Part shown: positions 38,998 through 50,943 of the stretch, in pieces
How positions within the stretch are numbered: the stretch's first letter is position 1
How the letters are laid out: each line of letters opens with the position of its first letter
Source of the DNA: Crystallibacter degradans
GTDB lineage: Bacteria > Actinomycetota > Actinomycetes > Actinomycetales > Micrococcaceae
Assembly (NCBI RefSeq): GCF_012952295.1
Contig: NZ_JABBCH010000013.1
Coordinates: 48,790-112,789 of the forward strand
Direction of reading: 5' to 3'
Length of the DNA stretch: 64,000 nucleotides
Translations under genes and position numbers: made by a program
The notes under the pieces: model-generated
Told to the model about the DNA's origin: nothing
The model's database searches: none
Seen by the model: only the letters and a program-made list of their open reading frames with translations

Positions 38998-40506
38998 ATG
39001 AATATTGAGCTCGAAGAGGTGCTCAGCCATGAGGCATTCCGAAGGGCTGGTCCCGTTATCCGTGCTGGCGCCGCATTTGTGCCTGGACGTCAGGTGCGGT
39101 GGGTTCATTCAAGCGAAGTCATGGATATCGCTCCGCTGCTCAGCGGCGGAGAGCTGCTCCTGACTGGCGGTGTAGAGCTCGCGGCTGCATCCGCTAAACA
39201 GCGGCGGCAGTACATCCGCGACCTCGCCGCCCGAAGTATTGCCGCCCTCGGAATCGAATCCGGCGGACCATTGAAGACGATTCCCGCCGATCTCATCCAG
39301 ACAGCCGAGGCTTATGAGCTGCCCCTGATTGAACTGAGGAAGGTTGCCCCCTTTGTGCAGATCGCCCAGTCCATCAACAGCCTCCTGGTCACCCGATCGG
39401 TCGACCTTCTGCGCCAAGCGGATGTTCTGTCCCAAAATCTGGCAGCCGAGCTGGCGAACGGTGGAGGCTTGAAGGAGCTCCTGCAGCTCCTGGCCAGACA
39501 GATCCCGGCCGATGTGACGGTCCTGGACGGGGCAGGAACGGTCATCGAGCAGGCAATGGCGCCGGCGGCTGCCGAAACTCGGTCCGAAGGCGATCTCCCT
39601 CCGCTCGAATTCGATATCTCCCAGCGGGGTACGGTGACGGCTTCCTTGCGCCTCTGCCCCAAAAGGGATGGCGACAGCTCATGGGCGCAGGTTGTCGGTG
39701 ACCGGGCAGCGAGCATCCTGGCGCTGGCGTTGCATGGACGGCACGCACCGGATCTTGTGGACGTGGCGGGCAAGGAGCTGGTGCGATCTATTTTGGGCGG
39801 AGTCCAAGGCCAGCGGCTAAGGCAGCTTTGCCGAACAGCCGGAATGGATCCCGACGACCAGTTTGTGGTCGTTCTCGGTAGGCCGCTGGGAGCCGGCTGT
39901 CGTTGGGCCGGCGTCGAGCGGCTGGTCCGCAAACACCAGACAAAGGCCATTGTTTATGTCCAGCAGCAAGAAATGGTCGCTGTGGCAGCCCTTCCCGCAA
40001 AGAGGTCGCGTGCCCGCCGGGCAACGTTATTGTCTGAATTGAAAGCGGGTGTCGTCGACCAGCCCCAGGTGTTGGTGGTCGGTCCCGTGTCGGCCGGGAT
40101 TGCCGATGCCGCGCGGTCCCTTGCGGAGACGAGGCTGACTTTCGATCTGGCCCCCGCGGGGACTGGGCCTGGTTCCGTTATCGACGCAGATGCCTTCGTG
40201 ATAGAACGTTTGGCGTCTCAAGCTTCCGGCGACGAAGCAATACATCACGTGGTGGATGAGCTCCTCGGCGGGCTCATTGCACACGATGACGCCCGACGTT
40301 CGCGCTTGCTCGAAACGCTTGACGAATGGTTGGCCTCCGGCTGCAACACGGCGGAAACTGCGCGGGTGATGCACCTGGAGCGCCAGTCTTTGTACAACCG
40401 GTTGGAGAAGATTTTCGAGCTCATCGGCGGGGACCCCCGCGGTACCGACAGACTAGCGGGGCTTCATCTGGCCGCACGGCTTGGACGCTATCTCCGTTCG
40501 TCCTGA
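38998..40506 (+). CDS. PucR-family transcriptional regulator
   Basis: The 502-residue protein has the N-terminal purine-catabolism (PucR) domain (VLSHEAFRRAGPVIRAGA, then DIAPLLSGGELLLTGGVEL) and a C-terminal PucR-type helix-turn-helix (LLETLDEWLASGCNTAETARVMHLERQSLYNRLEKI split across two helices). Members control purine, pyrimidine and other nitrogen-source genes in response to metabolites. Divergent orientation with the NCS1 permease suggests it controls permease and deaminase. ATG 38998 (MNIELEEVL) is chosen over a TTG at 38983; both have weak ribosome sites. Confidence 0.9.
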   Translation: MNIELEEVLSHEAFRRAGPVIRAGAAFVPGRQVRWVHSSEVMDIAPLLSGGELLLTGGVELAAASAKQRRQYIRDLAARSIAALGIESGGPLKTIPADLIQTAEAYELPLIELRKVAPFVQIAQSINSLLVTRSVDLLRQADVLSQNLAAELANGGGLKELLQLLARQIPADVTVLDGAGTVIEQAMAPAAAETRSEGDLPPLEFDISQRGTVTASLRLCPKRDGDSSWAQVVGDRAASILALALHGRHAPDLVDVAGKELVRSILGGVQGQRLRQLCRTAGMDPDDQFVVVLGRPLGAGCRWAGVERLVRKHQTKAIVYVQQQEMVAVAALPAKRSRARRATLLSELKAGVVDQPQVLVVGPVSAGIADAARSLAETRLTFDLAPAGTGPGSVIDADAFVIERLASQASGDEAIHHVVDELLGGLIAHDDARRSRLLETLDEWLASGCNTAETARVMHLERQSLYNRLEKIFELIGGDPRGTDRLAGLHLAARLGRYLRSS

Positions 40507-40547
40507 GCCGGATTGGCACCACCGGATGCCCGGTCTTCCGTCGAAAA

Positions 40548-41219
40548 CTAGAGAACCTTCCGGATGGTCTCTTCGAAACTTGTGACGTGTTCCAACGCTA
40601 AAGTGCCGGCTTTGTCTGTATCGCCGGCAACAATCGCGTCCAGCAGTTCCACGTGTTCGGTGATGTGGCCGGCGATCGATGGTACGCGGTCGAGTACCAG
40701 GCACCAGATGCGCGTGGCGAGATTGTCCAGCCGGATGAGGGTTTCTTCCAGATGCTGGTTGCCTGCGGCTTTGTAGATTAGCCGGTGCACGCTCAGGTCG
40801 TAGCGCATCAGCGCATGCTTCTGGGGCTTCTGGCCGTCGAGGCGTTCAATGTCGCGGGCCAGACTGTGCAACTCTTCCTTGACCTCGGGACTGGCCATCC
40901 GGGCGGCCCGCCGGGCAGCCAGGGGCTCAAGCGCCTGCCTCAGTTCCGAAACATCGGCCAGGGCGGTGATGTCAACGATGGTGGCAAAGGTTCCCCTGCG
41001 CGGATAGGAGGTGACCATGTGGTCGATCTCCAAACGCTTGAGCGCCTCGCGGACAGGCGTACGGCCGATACCCATCTCGGCGGCCAGCTGCCCGTCATTG
41101 ATCGGTTCCCCGGGGCGGATGTCCAGCATGATGAGTTTGTCTCTGAGTTCACGGTAGGCGCGCTCGGCCAGCGAGAGGGACAGATCGGCACTGTGGGCCG
41201 ATTCAGCAATGATGCTCAT
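40548..41219 (-). CDS. GntR-family regulator, FadR/FCD subfamily
   Basis: The 223-residue regulator has the GntR winged helix (LRDKLIMLDIRPGEPINDGQ, then MGIGRTPVREALKRLEIDHMV) and a C-terminal FCD ligand domain of helices with LRQALEPLAARRAA, YDLSVHRLIYKAAGN and HVELLDAIVAGD. The FCD metal-binding Asp/His residues appear present (Asp in RYDLSVHR and His in ITEHVELL). AAGGAGC precedes ATG 41219. It is divergent from glyA-soxBDAG-sdaA-purU and is the obvious local repressor of that operon through the palindrome at 41309-41322. Confidence 0.92.
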   Translation of the reverse strand: MSIIAESAHSADLSLSLAERAYRELRDKLIMLDIRPGEPINDGQLAAEMGIGRTPVREALKRLEIDHMVTSYPRRGTFATIVDITALADVSELRQALEPLAARRAARMASPEVKEELHSLARDIERLDGQKPQKHALMRYDLSVHRLIYKAAGNQHLEETLIRLDNLATRIWCLVLDRVPSIAGHITEHVELLDAIVAGDTDKAGTLALEHVTSFEETIRKVL

Positions 41220-41269
41220 GGGCTCGCTCCTTGGCTGGGCGGGATTCTTGCGGGCAAATTTTACGGCTG

Positions 41270-41298
41270 TTGACAGGCTGTGATCACCATCATACTAT
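41270..41298 (+). promoter_or_regulatory. Promoter of the glyA-sox operon
   Basis: A perfect TTGACA (41270-41275), a 17-bp spacer and TACTAT (41293-41298) form a good sigma-70-type promoter. Transcription would start near 41305, about 50 nt before ATG 41356. Confidence 0.72.
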
Positions 41299-41308
41299 TA
41301 CAACCAGT

Positions 41309-41322
41309 TCTGATATATCAGA
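41309..41322. promoter_or_regulatory. Perfect 14-bp palindrome TCTGATATATCAGA, probable GntR operator
   Basis: The 14 bases are their own exact reverse complement. The site lies immediately downstream of the -10 box, over the expected start of transcription, so a bound regulator would block initiation. TGATATATCA-like palindromes are typical of GntR/FCD targets. Confidence 0.7.
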
Positions 41323-41355
41323 TACACATTAGTTGTTTTTCAAAGGAGAGAACGA

Positions 41356-42653
<1,298 letters not shown>

Positions 42654-42654
<1 letters not shown>

Positions 42655-43871
42655 TGGCTGATCTGCTGCCAGAGCACCCGGATTTCCTGTGGCGGAATCC
42701 TGAGCCCAAATCTTCGTACGACGCCGTTATTGTTGGCGGCGGCGGACATGGCCTGGCTACCGCGTACTACCTGGCCAAGAACTTCGGCATGACCAACATC
42801 GCCGTGCTGGAGCGCGGCTGGCTGGCCGGCGGGAACATGGCCCGCAACACCACCATCATCCGCTCCAACTACCTGTGGGACGAGAGCGCGGGCATCTACG
42901 AGCACTCGCTGAAGCTGTGGGAGCAGCTGCCAGAGGAACTGGAATACGACTTCCTCTTCAGCCAGCGCGGCGTCATGAACCTCGCGCACACCCTGCAGGA
43001 CGTGCGCGAGAGCGTGCGCCGCGTCAACGCCAATGTGCTCAACGGTGTGGACGCGGAGTGGATCACCCCGGAACAGGTCAAGGAACTCTGCCCGATCATC
43101 AACACCGGGGATGACATCCGCTACCCGATCATGGGCGCGACCTACCAGCCGCGCGCCGGCATCGCCAAGCACGACCATGTGGCCTGGGCCTTCGCCCGCA
43201 AGTGCGACGAGATGGGCGTGGACATCATCCAGAACTGCGAGGTCACCGGTTTCATCAAGGACGGCAACCGCGTGGTCGGCGTCGAAACCAACCGCGGCCG
43301 GATCAACGCCGGCAAGGTGGCCCTGGCGGGGGCCGGACACAGCTCCGTGCTGGCCGAACTGGCCGGTTTCGAACTGCCCATCCAGTCCCACCCGCTGCAG
43401 GCCTTGGTCTCCGAGCTGCACGAGCCGGTCCACCCGACGGTCGTCATGTCCAACCACGTGCACGTCTATGTCTCCCAGGCCCACAAGGGCGAACTGGTCA
43501 TGGGCGCGGGCATCGACAGCTACAACGGCTACGGCCAGCGCGGCGCTTTCCATGTGATCGAGGAGCAGATGGCTGCCGCCGTCGAGCTCTTCCCGATCTT
43601 TGCCCGTGCCCACGTGCTGCGCACCTGGGGCGGCATCGTGGACACCACCATGGACGCATCCCCGATCGTGTCCAAGACCCCCATCGACCAGCTCTATGTG
43701 AACTGTGGTTGGGGCACCGGCGGATTCAAGGGCACCCCGGGCGCCGGCTTCACCTTCGCCCACACCATCGCGATGGACGAGCCGCACCCGCTCAACGCCC
43801 CGTTTGCCTTGGACCGATTCGAAACCGGGCACCTGATCGACGAACACGGCGCCGCAGCCGTAGCCCACTAG
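42654..43871 (+). CDS. soxB: Sarcosine oxidase beta subunit
   Basis: A 405-residue flavoprotein with the FAD motif [20 protein letters not shown] at residues 24-43. The family ends with [20 protein letters not shown]. In heterotetrameric sarcosine oxidase the beta subunit holds FAD and, with alpha, a covalently bound FMN; it oxidises the sarcosine methyl group. Gene order soxB-soxD-soxA-soxG after glyA is the classic Corynebacterium/Arthrobacter arrangement. ACGGAG precedes ATG 42654, which overlaps the glyA stop. Confidence 0.97.
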
Positions 43872-43885
43872 GAAGGAAAACCACG

Positions 43886-44215
43886 ATGCTTCTGATTGAA
43901 TGCCCCTGGTGCGGGCCGCGTGACGAAACCGAATACCACTACGGCGGCGAGGCCCATGTGGCCTACCCCGCAGATCCGAGCCAGCTCAGCGACGAGGAGT
44001 GGTCGAAGTTCCTCTTCTACCGCGCCAATCCTAAGGGCCTCTTCGCCGAACGCTGGGTGCACAGCACCGGCTGCCGGCGCTGGTTCAACGCGGTGCGTGA
44101 CACCGTCAGCTATGACATCAAGGCCGTGTACAAACCCGGCGAGAAAAAACCACAGATCGACGCCGGTAACGTAGCCGGCGCCAAGGTCCAGTCAGTTAAA
44201 GGAGGAGCGAAGTGA
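43886..44215 (+). CDS. soxD: Sarcosine oxidase delta subunit
   Basis: A 109-residue zinc subunit. Cys6 and Cys9 (IECPWCG) together with His59 and Cys63 (VHSTGC) match the zinc ligands of the known heterotetrameric enzyme by both type and position. The subunit is structural in the complex. GGAAGG precedes ATG 43886, 14 bp after soxB. The stop overlaps the soxA GTG by 4 nt. The last 25 residues are a flexible Lys/Gly/Ala-rich tail. Confidence 0.96.
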   Translation: MLLIECPWCGPRDETEYHYGGEAHVAYPADPSQLSDEEWSKFLFYRANPKGLFAERWVHSTGCRRWFNAVRDTVSYDIKAVYKPGEKKPQIDAGNVAGAKVQSVKGGAK

Positions 44216-47139
44216 CCGCCCCCAGTGCCAACCAGTCCCAGCGGCTCGCCGTTGAAGCGACAGCCGCTGCGCGGATCGACCGCACCAAGCCCCTGGCCTT
44301 TACGCTCGACGGCGAGGCATTCAGCGGCTTCGCCGGTGACACGCTTGCCTCGGCCATGCTCGCTGCCGGCAAGGTCACGGTAGGGAATTCGCTGTACCTC
44401 GACCGTCCCCGCGGCATCCTCTCCGCCGGTGTGGAAGAAGCCAATGCCCTGGTCAAGATCAGCGCGCGCTTCGAAAGCCACGTGGACGAGTCCATGCTGC
44501 CGGCAACCACCGTGGAGCTGACAGACGGCATGGACGCCAAGCTGCTTCAGGGCCTGGGCCAGCTGGACCCGCGCACGGACAAGGCCGTGTACGACCGCAA
44601 GTACGTGCACACCGACGTCCTGGTTGTCGGTGCGGGCCCCGCCGGCCTGGCCGCCGCCCGCGAAGCTGCCAAGAGCGGCGCCCGCGTCATCCTGATGGAC
44701 GAGCAGCCCGAAGCCGGCGGCTCGCTGCTGTCCGGCCGGGATGAAGTCATCGATGGCCTGCCCGCCCAGGACTGGATCGCCCGGACCACCGCCGAACTGG
44801 CTGCCGCCGAGGAAGTCACCTTCCTGTCGCGTACCACCGCGTTCGGCAGCTACGACAGCAACTTCATTGTCGCTGTGCAGCGCCGTACCGACCACCTGAC
44901 CGGCGAACTCGGCTCCGGCGTTTCCCGCGAACGCATCTGGCATGTCCGCGCCAAGCAGGTGGTGCTCGCCACCGGTGCGCACGAGCGCCCGATCGTCTTC
45001 GCGAACAATGACCGCCCCGGCATCATGCTGGCCTCCGCCGTGCGCAGCTACCTGAACCGCTACGCCGTGGCGGCCGGACACAAGGTTGTCGTCGCCACCA
45101 CCAATGACTCCGCCTACAAGCTGGTAACGGACCTGCAGGCGGCCGGCGTCGGAATTGCGGCCGTGGTCGACTCCCGGCCCGAGGTCAGCGGCGACGCGGC
45201 CGACGCTTTGGCAGCGGCGGGCATCCGCCTCATCACCGGCAGCGCCGTGGTGGACACCGAAGGCAACAACGACGGCGGAAGGATCAGCGCCGTCGTCGTG
45301 AGCAGTCTGGACGCCGACGGGCAGCTGGCCGGTGAGCCGGAAAAGATCGAAACGGATCTGCTGGCAGTCTCCGGCGGCTGGACCCCCGTGGTCCACCTGC
45401 ACAGCCAGCGTGAGCGCCAGCTGAAGTGGGACGAGGCGCTCGCCGCGTTCATCCCCGGCCGCGAGGTCAAGGACCAGCAGACCGCAGGTGCCCTCAACGG
45501 CAACCTGGATCTGGCCGGATGCCTCGAGGAAGGAGCCCAGGCCGGTGCCGAGGCCGCCACCCGGGCAGGCTTCCGCGCCAACGCACTGGTTCCCGCCGCC
45601 GCACCCGAGACCTTCGCCCGGAGCCGCCCGCTGTGGCTGGTTCCCGGACTTGAGGGCGAGGCCGCCGGCTGGACGACCCACTTTGTGGACTTCCAGCGCG
45701 ACCAGACCGTGGCCGACGTACTGCGGTCCACCGGTGCCGGCATGCGCAGCGTGGAGCACGTGAAGCGCTACACCTCGATCAGCACTGCCAACGACCAGGG
45801 CAAGACGTCCGGCATCAACGCCATCGGCGTTATCGCGGCGGCGCTGAACAACACCGACGTCGGCAGCATCGGCACCACCGCCTACCGCGCCCCTTATACG
45901 CCGGTGGCCTTCACGGCACTGGCCGGGCGCCAGCGCGGGGAGCTCTTCGACCCGGCGCGGCTGACCTCGATACACCCGTGGCATGTGGCCCACGGCGCCT
46001 TGTTCGAGGATGTCGGACAGTGGAAGCGCCCCTGGTACTTCCCGCTGCCGGGCGAGGACATGGACACGGCCGTGCTGCGCGAATGCGCCGCCGTGCGTGA
46101 GAGCGTCGGCTTCATGGACGCCACCACGCTGGGCAAGATCGAAATCCGCGGCAAGGACGCCGGTGAGTTCCTCAACCGGATGTACACCAACGCGTTCAAG
46201 AAGCTCAAGCCGGGGCTGGGCCGCTATGGCCTGATGTGCACCCCTGACGGCATGATTTTCGACGACGGCGTGACCCTGCGCCTCGACGAGGACCGCTACT
46301 TCATGACCACCACCACCGGCGGAGCCGCCAAGGTGCTGGACTGGCTGGAGGAATGGCTGCAGACCGAATGGCCGGAACTGGACGTAGTCTGCAACTCCGT
46401 CACGGAGCAGTACACCACCGTTGCCGTGGTTGGACCGAAGTCCCGCGCCGTGATCGCCAAGCTGGCGCCGGAGCTGGACCTGGACAACGACGCCTTCCCG
46501 TTCATGGCCTTCAAGGAAACCACGCTCGCGTCCGGCATTCCGGCACGCATCTGCCGGATCTCGTTCTCCGGCGAGCTGGCGTTCGAGATCAACGTGTCCT
46601 CCTGGTACGGACTCAAGGTCTGGGAAGACGTGGCCGAAGCCGGTGCGGAGTTCAACATCACCCCGTACGGCACCGAAACCATGCACGTGCTCCGCGCCGA
46701 AAAGGGCTTCATCATCGTCGGCCAGGACACGGACGGCACCGTCACCCCGCAGGACGCGGGGATGGAATGGGTGGTCTCCAAGGTCAAGGACTTCGTGGGC
46801 AAGCGCTCCTACTCGCGGGTGGACAACCTGCGCGAGGACCGCAAACAGCTGGTCGGCGTCCTGCCGGTGGACAAGTCGTTCCGCCTGGAAGAGGGTGCAC
46901 AGCTGGTCAACCAGGGCACCCGCATCGCCCCGGCCGAAGCGCCGGTGCCGATGGAAGGCCACGTGACCTCCAGCTACCACAGCGCCGCGCTGGGCCGCAG
47001 CTTCGGCCTGGCCATGATCAAGAATGGCCGCAACCGCATCGGTGAGACGCTGCAGGCCCCGCTCGGCGGGCAGCTTGTGGACGTCGTCATCGCAGAACCC
47101 GTACTTTACGATCCCGAAGGGAGCCGTCGTGATGGCTGA
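44212..47139 (+). CDS. soxA: Sarcosine oxidase alpha subunit
   Basis: The largest subunit (975 residues) starts with a short ferredoxin-like region ([23 protein letters not shown]) and an NAD-type Rossmann domain ([21 protein letters not shown] near residue 139). It ends with a GcvT-type folate domain from about residue 580 ([32 protein letters not shown]). That domain takes the methylene group to tetrahydrofolate. GTG 44212 has a strong AAAGGAGGAG site. It overlaps soxD by 4 nt and soxG by 8 nt. Confidence 0.97.
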   Translation: MTAPSANQSQRLAVEATAAARIDRTKPLAFTLDGEAFSGFAGDTLASAMLAAGKVTVGNSLYLDRPRGILSAGVEEANALVKISARFESHVDESMLPATTVELTDGMDAKLLQGLGQLDPRTDKAVYDRKYVHTDVLVVGAGPAGLAAAREAAKSGARVILMDEQPEAGGSLLSGRDEVIDGLPAQDWIARTTAELAAAEEVTFLSRTTAFGSYDSNFIVAVQRRTDHLTGELGSGVSRERIWHVRAKQVVLATGAHERPIVFANNDRPGIMLASAVRSYLNRYAVAAGHKVVVATTNDSAYKLVTDLQAAGVGIAAVVDSRPEVSGDAADALAAAGIRLITGSAVVDTEGNNDGGRISAVVVSSLDADGQLAGEPEKIETDLLAVSGGWTPVVHLHSQRERQLKWDEALAAFIPGREVKDQQTAGALNGNLDLAGCLEEGAQAGAEAATRAGFRANALVPAAAPETFARSRPLWLVPGLEGEAAGWTTHFVDFQRDQTVADVLRSTGAGMRSVEHVKRYTSISTANDQGKTSGINAIGVIAAALNNTDVGSIGTTAYRAPYTPVAFTALAGRQRGELFDPARLTSIHPWHVAHGALFEDVGQWKRPWYFPLPGEDMDTAVLRECAAVRESVGFMDATTLGKIEIRGKDAGEFLNRMYTNAFKKLKPGLGRYGLMCTPDGMIFDDGVTLRLDEDRYFMTTTTGGAAKVLDWLEEWLQTEWPELDVVCNSVTEQYTTVAVVGPKSRAVIAKLAPELDLDNDAFPFMAFKETTLASGIPARICRISFSGELAFEINVSSWYGLKVWEDVAEAGAEFNITPYGTETMHVLRAEKGFIIVGQDTDGTVTPQDAGMEWVVSKVKDFVGKRSYSRVDNLREDRKQLVGVLPVDKSFRLEEGAQLVNQGTRIAPAEAPVPMEGHVTSSYHSAALGRSFGLAMIKNGRNRIGETLQAPLGGQLVDVVIAEPVLYDPEGSRRDG

Positions 47140-47761
47140 ACAGGTATTGACCGATATTGCAGCGCTGCGCCGCAGTCCGCTGGCACATCTGGAAGAGGCA
47201 ATCCGTGAAGGAGCCGTGTCCGGCGAACGGGGCGTGAGCCTGCGCGAAATCCCGTTCCTGAACATGGTTGGCCTGCGGGCCGAGCCTGGTTCGGCCGGCG
47301 CCAAGGCACTTGAGGCAGCCCTGGGCCTGCCGCTGCCGGCCGGCCATGGACAGGTGACGGGCGCCGTTGACGCAACCGCGCTGTTGTGGCTGGGCCCGGA
47401 CGAGTTCCTGCTGGTCGGTCCGGAAGGCTCCAACGCCACCACGGCGCTGACCGAAGCCCTCGGGGGCGAGCCGGGCGCCGTCGTCGATCTCTCGGCGAAC
47501 CGCACCACGGTGGAACTGACCGGACCCTCGGCACGCGCCGTGCTGGAGAAGGGCTGCCACGTGGACCTGCACCCGCGGGCCTTCACGCCCGGCACCGCGG
47601 TCATGACCCAGCTCGGCCCGGTACCGGTGCTGCTGTGGCAAACGGCTGAGGAAGGCGGGTCGCAGACCTACCGGGTCCTGCCGCGCGCCTCCTTCGCGGA
47701 CTACACCGCCCGCTGGCTGCTGGACGCCATGACGGAGTTCGCCTCGCCCGAGGTACCGTAA
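47132..47761 (+). CDS. soxG: Sarcosine oxidase gamma subunit
   Basis: The 209-residue product starts [22 protein letters not shown] and contains [57 protein letters not shown] and a C-terminal [21 protein letters not shown]. This is the SoxG pattern, distantly related to GcvT folds; the subunit stabilises the complex. ATG 47132 with GAAGGGAG upstream overlaps the soxA stop by 8 nt. A longer frame from 47024 is not credible. The stop overlaps the sdaA ATG by one base. Confidence 0.95.
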   Translation: MAEQVLTDIAALRRSPLAHLEEAIREGAVSGERGVSLREIPFLNMVGLRAEPGSAGAKALEAALGLPLPAGHGQVTGAVDATALLWLGPDEFLLVGPEGSNATTALTEALGGEPGAVVDLSANRTTVELTGPSARAVLEKGCHVDLHPRAFTPGTAVMTQLGPVPVLLWQTAEEGGSQTYRVLPRASFADYTARWLLDAMTEFASPEVP

Positions 47762-49161
47762 TGGCGCTCAGCGCACTTGATCTGTTTTCCGTCGGCATCG
47801 GCCCCTCCTCATCGCACACGGTGGGGCCGATGCGGGCGGCCAAGCGGTTCACCGACGGCTTGGTCCGGGACGGGCAGCTGACCGCAGTTGCCCGCGTCCG
47901 GGCCGAGCTGTTCGGCTCCCTGGGTGCCACCGGCTTCGGCCACGGCTCGGACAAGGCCGTGGTGCTCGGCCTGCAGGGCCAGGACCCGGAGACGGTGGAC
48001 ACGGACACGGCCGACGCCCAGGTCCGCGACGCCGTCGCGGCACGGAAGCTGGCGCTGGCAGGTGAGCATCCGGTGTCCTTCGACTGGGACGCCGACGTGA
48101 TCCTGCACCGGCGCAAGGCCTTGCCGGCGCACCCGAACGGCATGACCTTCTTCGCTTACGACGACGCCGGCGACCTGCTGCGCGAACGCACCTACTATTC
48201 GGTAGGCGGCGGCTTCGTGGTGGACGAGGATGCGGCCGGAGCGGACCGGATCGTCGAAGACACCACCGCCCTGCCCTACCCGTTCACCACCGGCGCCCAA
48301 CTGCTGGCGCACTGCCGGGCCGAAGGCCTCTCCATCGCCCAGGTCATGCTCGCCAACGAGCTCACCTGGCGCAGCGAAGCCGAACTCCGCTCGCAGCTGC
48401 TGCACATCTGGTCAGTCATGCAGCAGTGTGTGGAGAACGGCTGTACCCGCACAGAGGAGAGGTTGCCCGGGGGACTAAAGGTCCGCCGTCGTGCTCCTGA
48501 ATTGCGGCGCAAGCTGCGCCAGATCGAGGCAACGGCCGCCACCAGCGGCAGCCCGCAGCCGGATCCGCTCTGGGCCATGGAATGGGTCAATCTTTACGCG
48601 CTGGCGGTCAACGAGGAGAATGCCTCCGGCGGCAGGATTGTCACCGCGCCGACCAACGGGGCGGCCGGCATCATCCCGGCCGTGCTGCACTTCTATACCC
48701 GGTTCGTCCCGGGTGCGGATGACGACGGCGTGGTCGAGTTCCTGCTCACGGCGGCGGCAGTGGGTATCCTCTTTAAGGAGAACGCGTCCATCTCCGGTGC
48801 AGAAGTTGGTTGCCAGGGCGAAGTAGGCTCGGCCTGCTCCATGGCCGCCGGCGCGCTGTGTGCGGTGCTGGGCGGGACACCGGAACAGGTTGAAAACGCT
48901 GCCGAAGTCGGCATCGAGCACAACCTGGGGCTGACCTGTGATCCTGTGGGAGGGCTGGTGCAGATTCCGTGCATCGAGCGCAACGCGATCGCCAGCGTCA
49001 AGGCGATCAACGCCGCGCGGCTCTGCCTGCAGGGCGATGGTGAGCACAAGGTCTCCCTGGATCAGGCCATCAAAACGATGCGCGAGACCGGCAAGGATAT
49101 GAAGATCAAGTACAAGGAGACCTCCCGTGGTGGCTTGGCCGTCAACGTCATTGAGTGCTGA
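47761..49161 (+). CDS. sdaA: L-serine ammonia-lyase
   Basis: The 466-residue single-chain enzyme joins the beta domain ([24 protein letters not shown]) to the alpha domain ([26 protein letters not shown]). Cysteines for the [4Fe-4S] cluster appear in [17 protein letters not shown] and in [21 protein letters not shown]. It deaminates serine to pyruvate and ammonia. In this operon it drains the serine made by GlyA, so sarcosine carbon can enter central metabolism. Its last 35 nt overlap the purU gene. Confidence 0.96.
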   Translation: MALSALDLFSVGIGPSSSHTVGPMRAAKRFTDGLVRDGQLTAVARVRAELFGSLGATGFGHGSDKAVVLGLQGQDPETVDTDTADAQVRDAVAARKLALAGEHPVSFDWDADVILHRRKALPAHPNGMTFFAYDDAGDLLRERTYYSVGGGFVVDEDAAGADRIVEDTTALPYPFTTGAQLLAHCRAEGLSIAQVMLANELTWRSEAELRSQLLHIWSVMQQCVENGCTRTEERLPGGLKVRRRAPELRRKLRQIEATAATSGSPQPDPLWAMEWVNLYALAVNEENASGGRIVTAPTNGAAGIIPAVLHFYTRFVPGADDDGVVEFLLTAAAVGILFKENASISGAEVGCQGEVGSACSMAAGALCAVLGGTPEQVENAAEVGIEHNLGLTCDPVGGLVQIPCIERNAIASVKAINAARLCLQGDGEHKVSLDQAIKTMRETGKDMKIKYKETSRGGLAVNVIEC

Positions 49162-50044
49162 ACAACAACCCGCTCCGGGGGCCGAAGTGGTGAGTGAGCT
49201 GGTGCTGACCCTGGACTGCCGGGAGGCGCCGGGCATCGTGCACGCCGTCAGCGGGGTGCTGCTGGAACACGGCTGCAACATCGTCGAACTCAAGCAGTTC
49301 GACGACAGGCGCCTGGGCCACTTCTTCATGCGGGTCCACGTGGCATCCTCGACCGGGGAGGCGCTGGACGAGGAAGCCCTGCGCAAGGACTTCGGGCCGG
49401 TGGCCGAACGTTTCGGGATGAGCTGGGAGCTCGACCGGCACGGGGCCAAGCGGCGCGTGATGATCATGGTCTCCAAGTTCGGGCACTGCCTGAACGACCT
49501 GCTGTTCCGCGCACGCACGGGGGAGCTGCCGGTGGAGATCGTCGCCGTGGTGTCCAACCACCGCGACCACCAGCGGCTGGTGGAGTGGCACGGCATCCCG
49601 TTCTTCCACATCCCGGTCACCCCGGACACCAAGCCGGAAGCCGAGGCGAAGCTGCTGGAACTGGTGGACCGCTTCGAGGTGGACCTGGTGGTCCTGGCCC
49701 GCTACATGCAGGTGCTCAGCGACTCGCTGGCCACCCGGATGGCTGGCCGCGTGATCAACATCCACCACTCCTTCCTGCCCAGCTTCAAGGGGGCCAAGCC
49801 CTACCACCAGGCGTACGACCGCGGCGTGAAAACCGTGGGCGCCACCGCACACTACGTCAACAGCGAGCTGGATGAGGGCCCGATCATCGCCCAGCAGTTG
49901 GTGGACGTAGACCACACCTTCGGCCCCGAGGACCTGGTCGCGGCCGGGCGGGACACCGAATGCAAGGCGCTCTCCAACGCGGTGAGGTGGCACTGCGAAG
50001 GCCGCGTCATCCTGCACGGAAACCGGACCGTAGTGCTGCGCTGA
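49127..50044 (+). CDS. purU: Formyltetrahydrofolate deformylase (second copy)
   Basis: The 305-residue protein has an N-terminal ACT-type region ([25 protein letters not shown]) and the hydrolase core with [26 protein letters not shown] and [15 protein letters not shown]. It is clearly a paralogue of 25919-26896. It releases formate from 10-formyl-THF, regenerating THF for sarcosine oxidase. GTG 49127 is chosen because AAGGAGA lies 6 nt upstream, inside the end of sdaA; later GTG codons at 49187/49190 are weaker. It is the last gene of the operon. Confidence 0.94.
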   Translation: MVAWPSTSLSAEQQPAPGAEVVSELVLTLDCREAPGIVHAVSGVLLEHGCNIVELKQFDDRRLGHFFMRVHVASSTGEALDEEALRKDFGPVAERFGMSWELDRHGAKRRVMIMVSKFGHCLNDLLFRARTGELPVEIVAVVSNHRDHQRLVEWHGIPFFHIPVTPDTKPEAEAKLLELVDRFEVDLVVLARYMQVLSDSLATRMAGRVINIHHSFLPSFKGAKPYHQAYDRGVKTVGATAHYVNSELDEGPIIAQQLVDVDHTFGPEDLVAAGRDTECKALSNAVRWHCEGRVILHGNRTVVLR

Positions 50045-50102
50045 CACGACCTGATCTGACCTGACACGTCAGCGGGCCTACGGCAGCGCTGGCAAACAAC
50101 GA

Positions 50103-50136
50103 CGGCGGCTCTTACCTTTTGAGGTGAGAGCCGCCG
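50103..50136 (+). terminator. Terminator of the glyA-sox-sdaA-purU operon
   Basis: Fifteen-base arms 50103-50117 and 50122-50136 pair with one G-T wobble around tttg; cggtcattt follows. The outer stem recalls the sucCD terminator. Confidence 0.75.
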
Positions 50137-50291
50137 CGGTCATTTAACTGCGTTTTGGGGTTCTGCTGACGCGGCGAAAGGTCAGCAGATTCCCGGAACG
50201 CAGTCTTCCCCCATTCCGAAGCATCTCCGGCCGGGAGGTCCCCGAACCGACGTGAGCTATTGCACTCCTGAAACTTTGCAGTTGTGTATTT

Positions 50292-50306
50292 TTGCAGTGA
50301 CTGCAA
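50292..50306. promoter_or_regulatory. Perfect inverted repeat TTGCAGTGACTGCAA, probable TetR operator
   Basis: Seven-bp arms around one central base, located 11 bp before the tetR start. A further half-site (ttgcagt) lies at about 50276-50282. The position suits autoregulation of the tetR-exporter pair. Confidence 0.65.
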
Positions 50307-50316
50307 TAATGGTTCG

Positions 50317-50943
50317 GTGAGTCAACTACTTTCCCTGCGGGACCGCAAGCGCGCCGAAACCTGGGCCGCACTGCACCTGTCCGCGTCCGGTACAGCCCTG
50401 GACAAGGGCCTGGAATGCGTGACGGTGGATGCCGTCGCGGCGGACGCAGGCGTTTCCCCCCGCACCTTTTTCAACTACTTCGCTTCCAAGGAAGACGCCG
50501 TGCTTGGGCTGCAGGAACCTTTCGTGGGCGAGTCCATGCTGGCGGACTTCGACGTTGACGGGGACCTGCTGGCAAGCGTGAGCCATCTGATGCACGCCGT
50601 CACCCGGACCATCCACGGCAGCGCAGACGAGGACGGCAACCGGTGCCGCGAGGTCATCTGCAGGTATCCGCAGCTGATGCACCGCAGGTTCCAATACATC
50701 GTCAAAGTGGAGCAGCTCGTCACCGATGCCGTGGCCGAAAGGCTCGCCCAGTCGAGCAGGTGGGCCACCGCCCCGGCCGGCTACAACGTAGAGGACGTCG
50801 CCAAGATGCTTGTCCTCGTCGCCGGTGCGAGCCTCCGCTTTGCCATCCAAAAAACCACTTCCCACCCCACCCGCGAATCGCAGTCCGAGGCCCTCGATCA
50901 GGGCATGGAACTGATGCGCAACATTCTGAAGGAACTTCTGTGA
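50317..50943 (+). CDS. TetR-family transcriptional regulator
   Basis: The 208-residue regulator begins VSQLLSLRDRKRAETWAAL. The helix-turn-helix is VTVDAVAADAGVSPRTFFNYFASKEDAVLG near residues 35-64, with the TetR hallmark TFFNYF. The ligand domain is not recognisable. GTG 50317 is preferred; a GTG at 50284 would place the operator inside the gene. The stop overlaps the exporter GTG by 4 nt, so the two are co-transcribed. It should repress the exporter until a drug-like ligand binds. Confidence 0.88.
   Translation: MSQLLSLRDRKRAETWAALHLSASGTALDKGLECVTVDAVAADAGVSPRTFFNYFASKEDAVLGLQEPFVGESMLADFDVDGDLLASVSHLMHAVTRTIHGSADEDGNRCREVICRYPQLMHRRFQYIVKVEQLVTDAVAERLAQSSRWATAPAGYNVEDVAKMLVLVAGASLRFAIQKTTSHPTRESQSEALDQGMELMRNILKELL

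Noticed and set aside
41220-41355. Glycine riboswitch before glyA-sox
   Set aside because: Only about 50 nt lie between the expected transcription start and ATG, too short for a glycine aptamer, and no aptamer core was seen.
44110-47604. Very long minus-strand open frame (1164 codons) opposite soxA and soxG
   Set aside because: It has no recognisable domain and is fully antisense to well-supported sarcosine oxidase genes.
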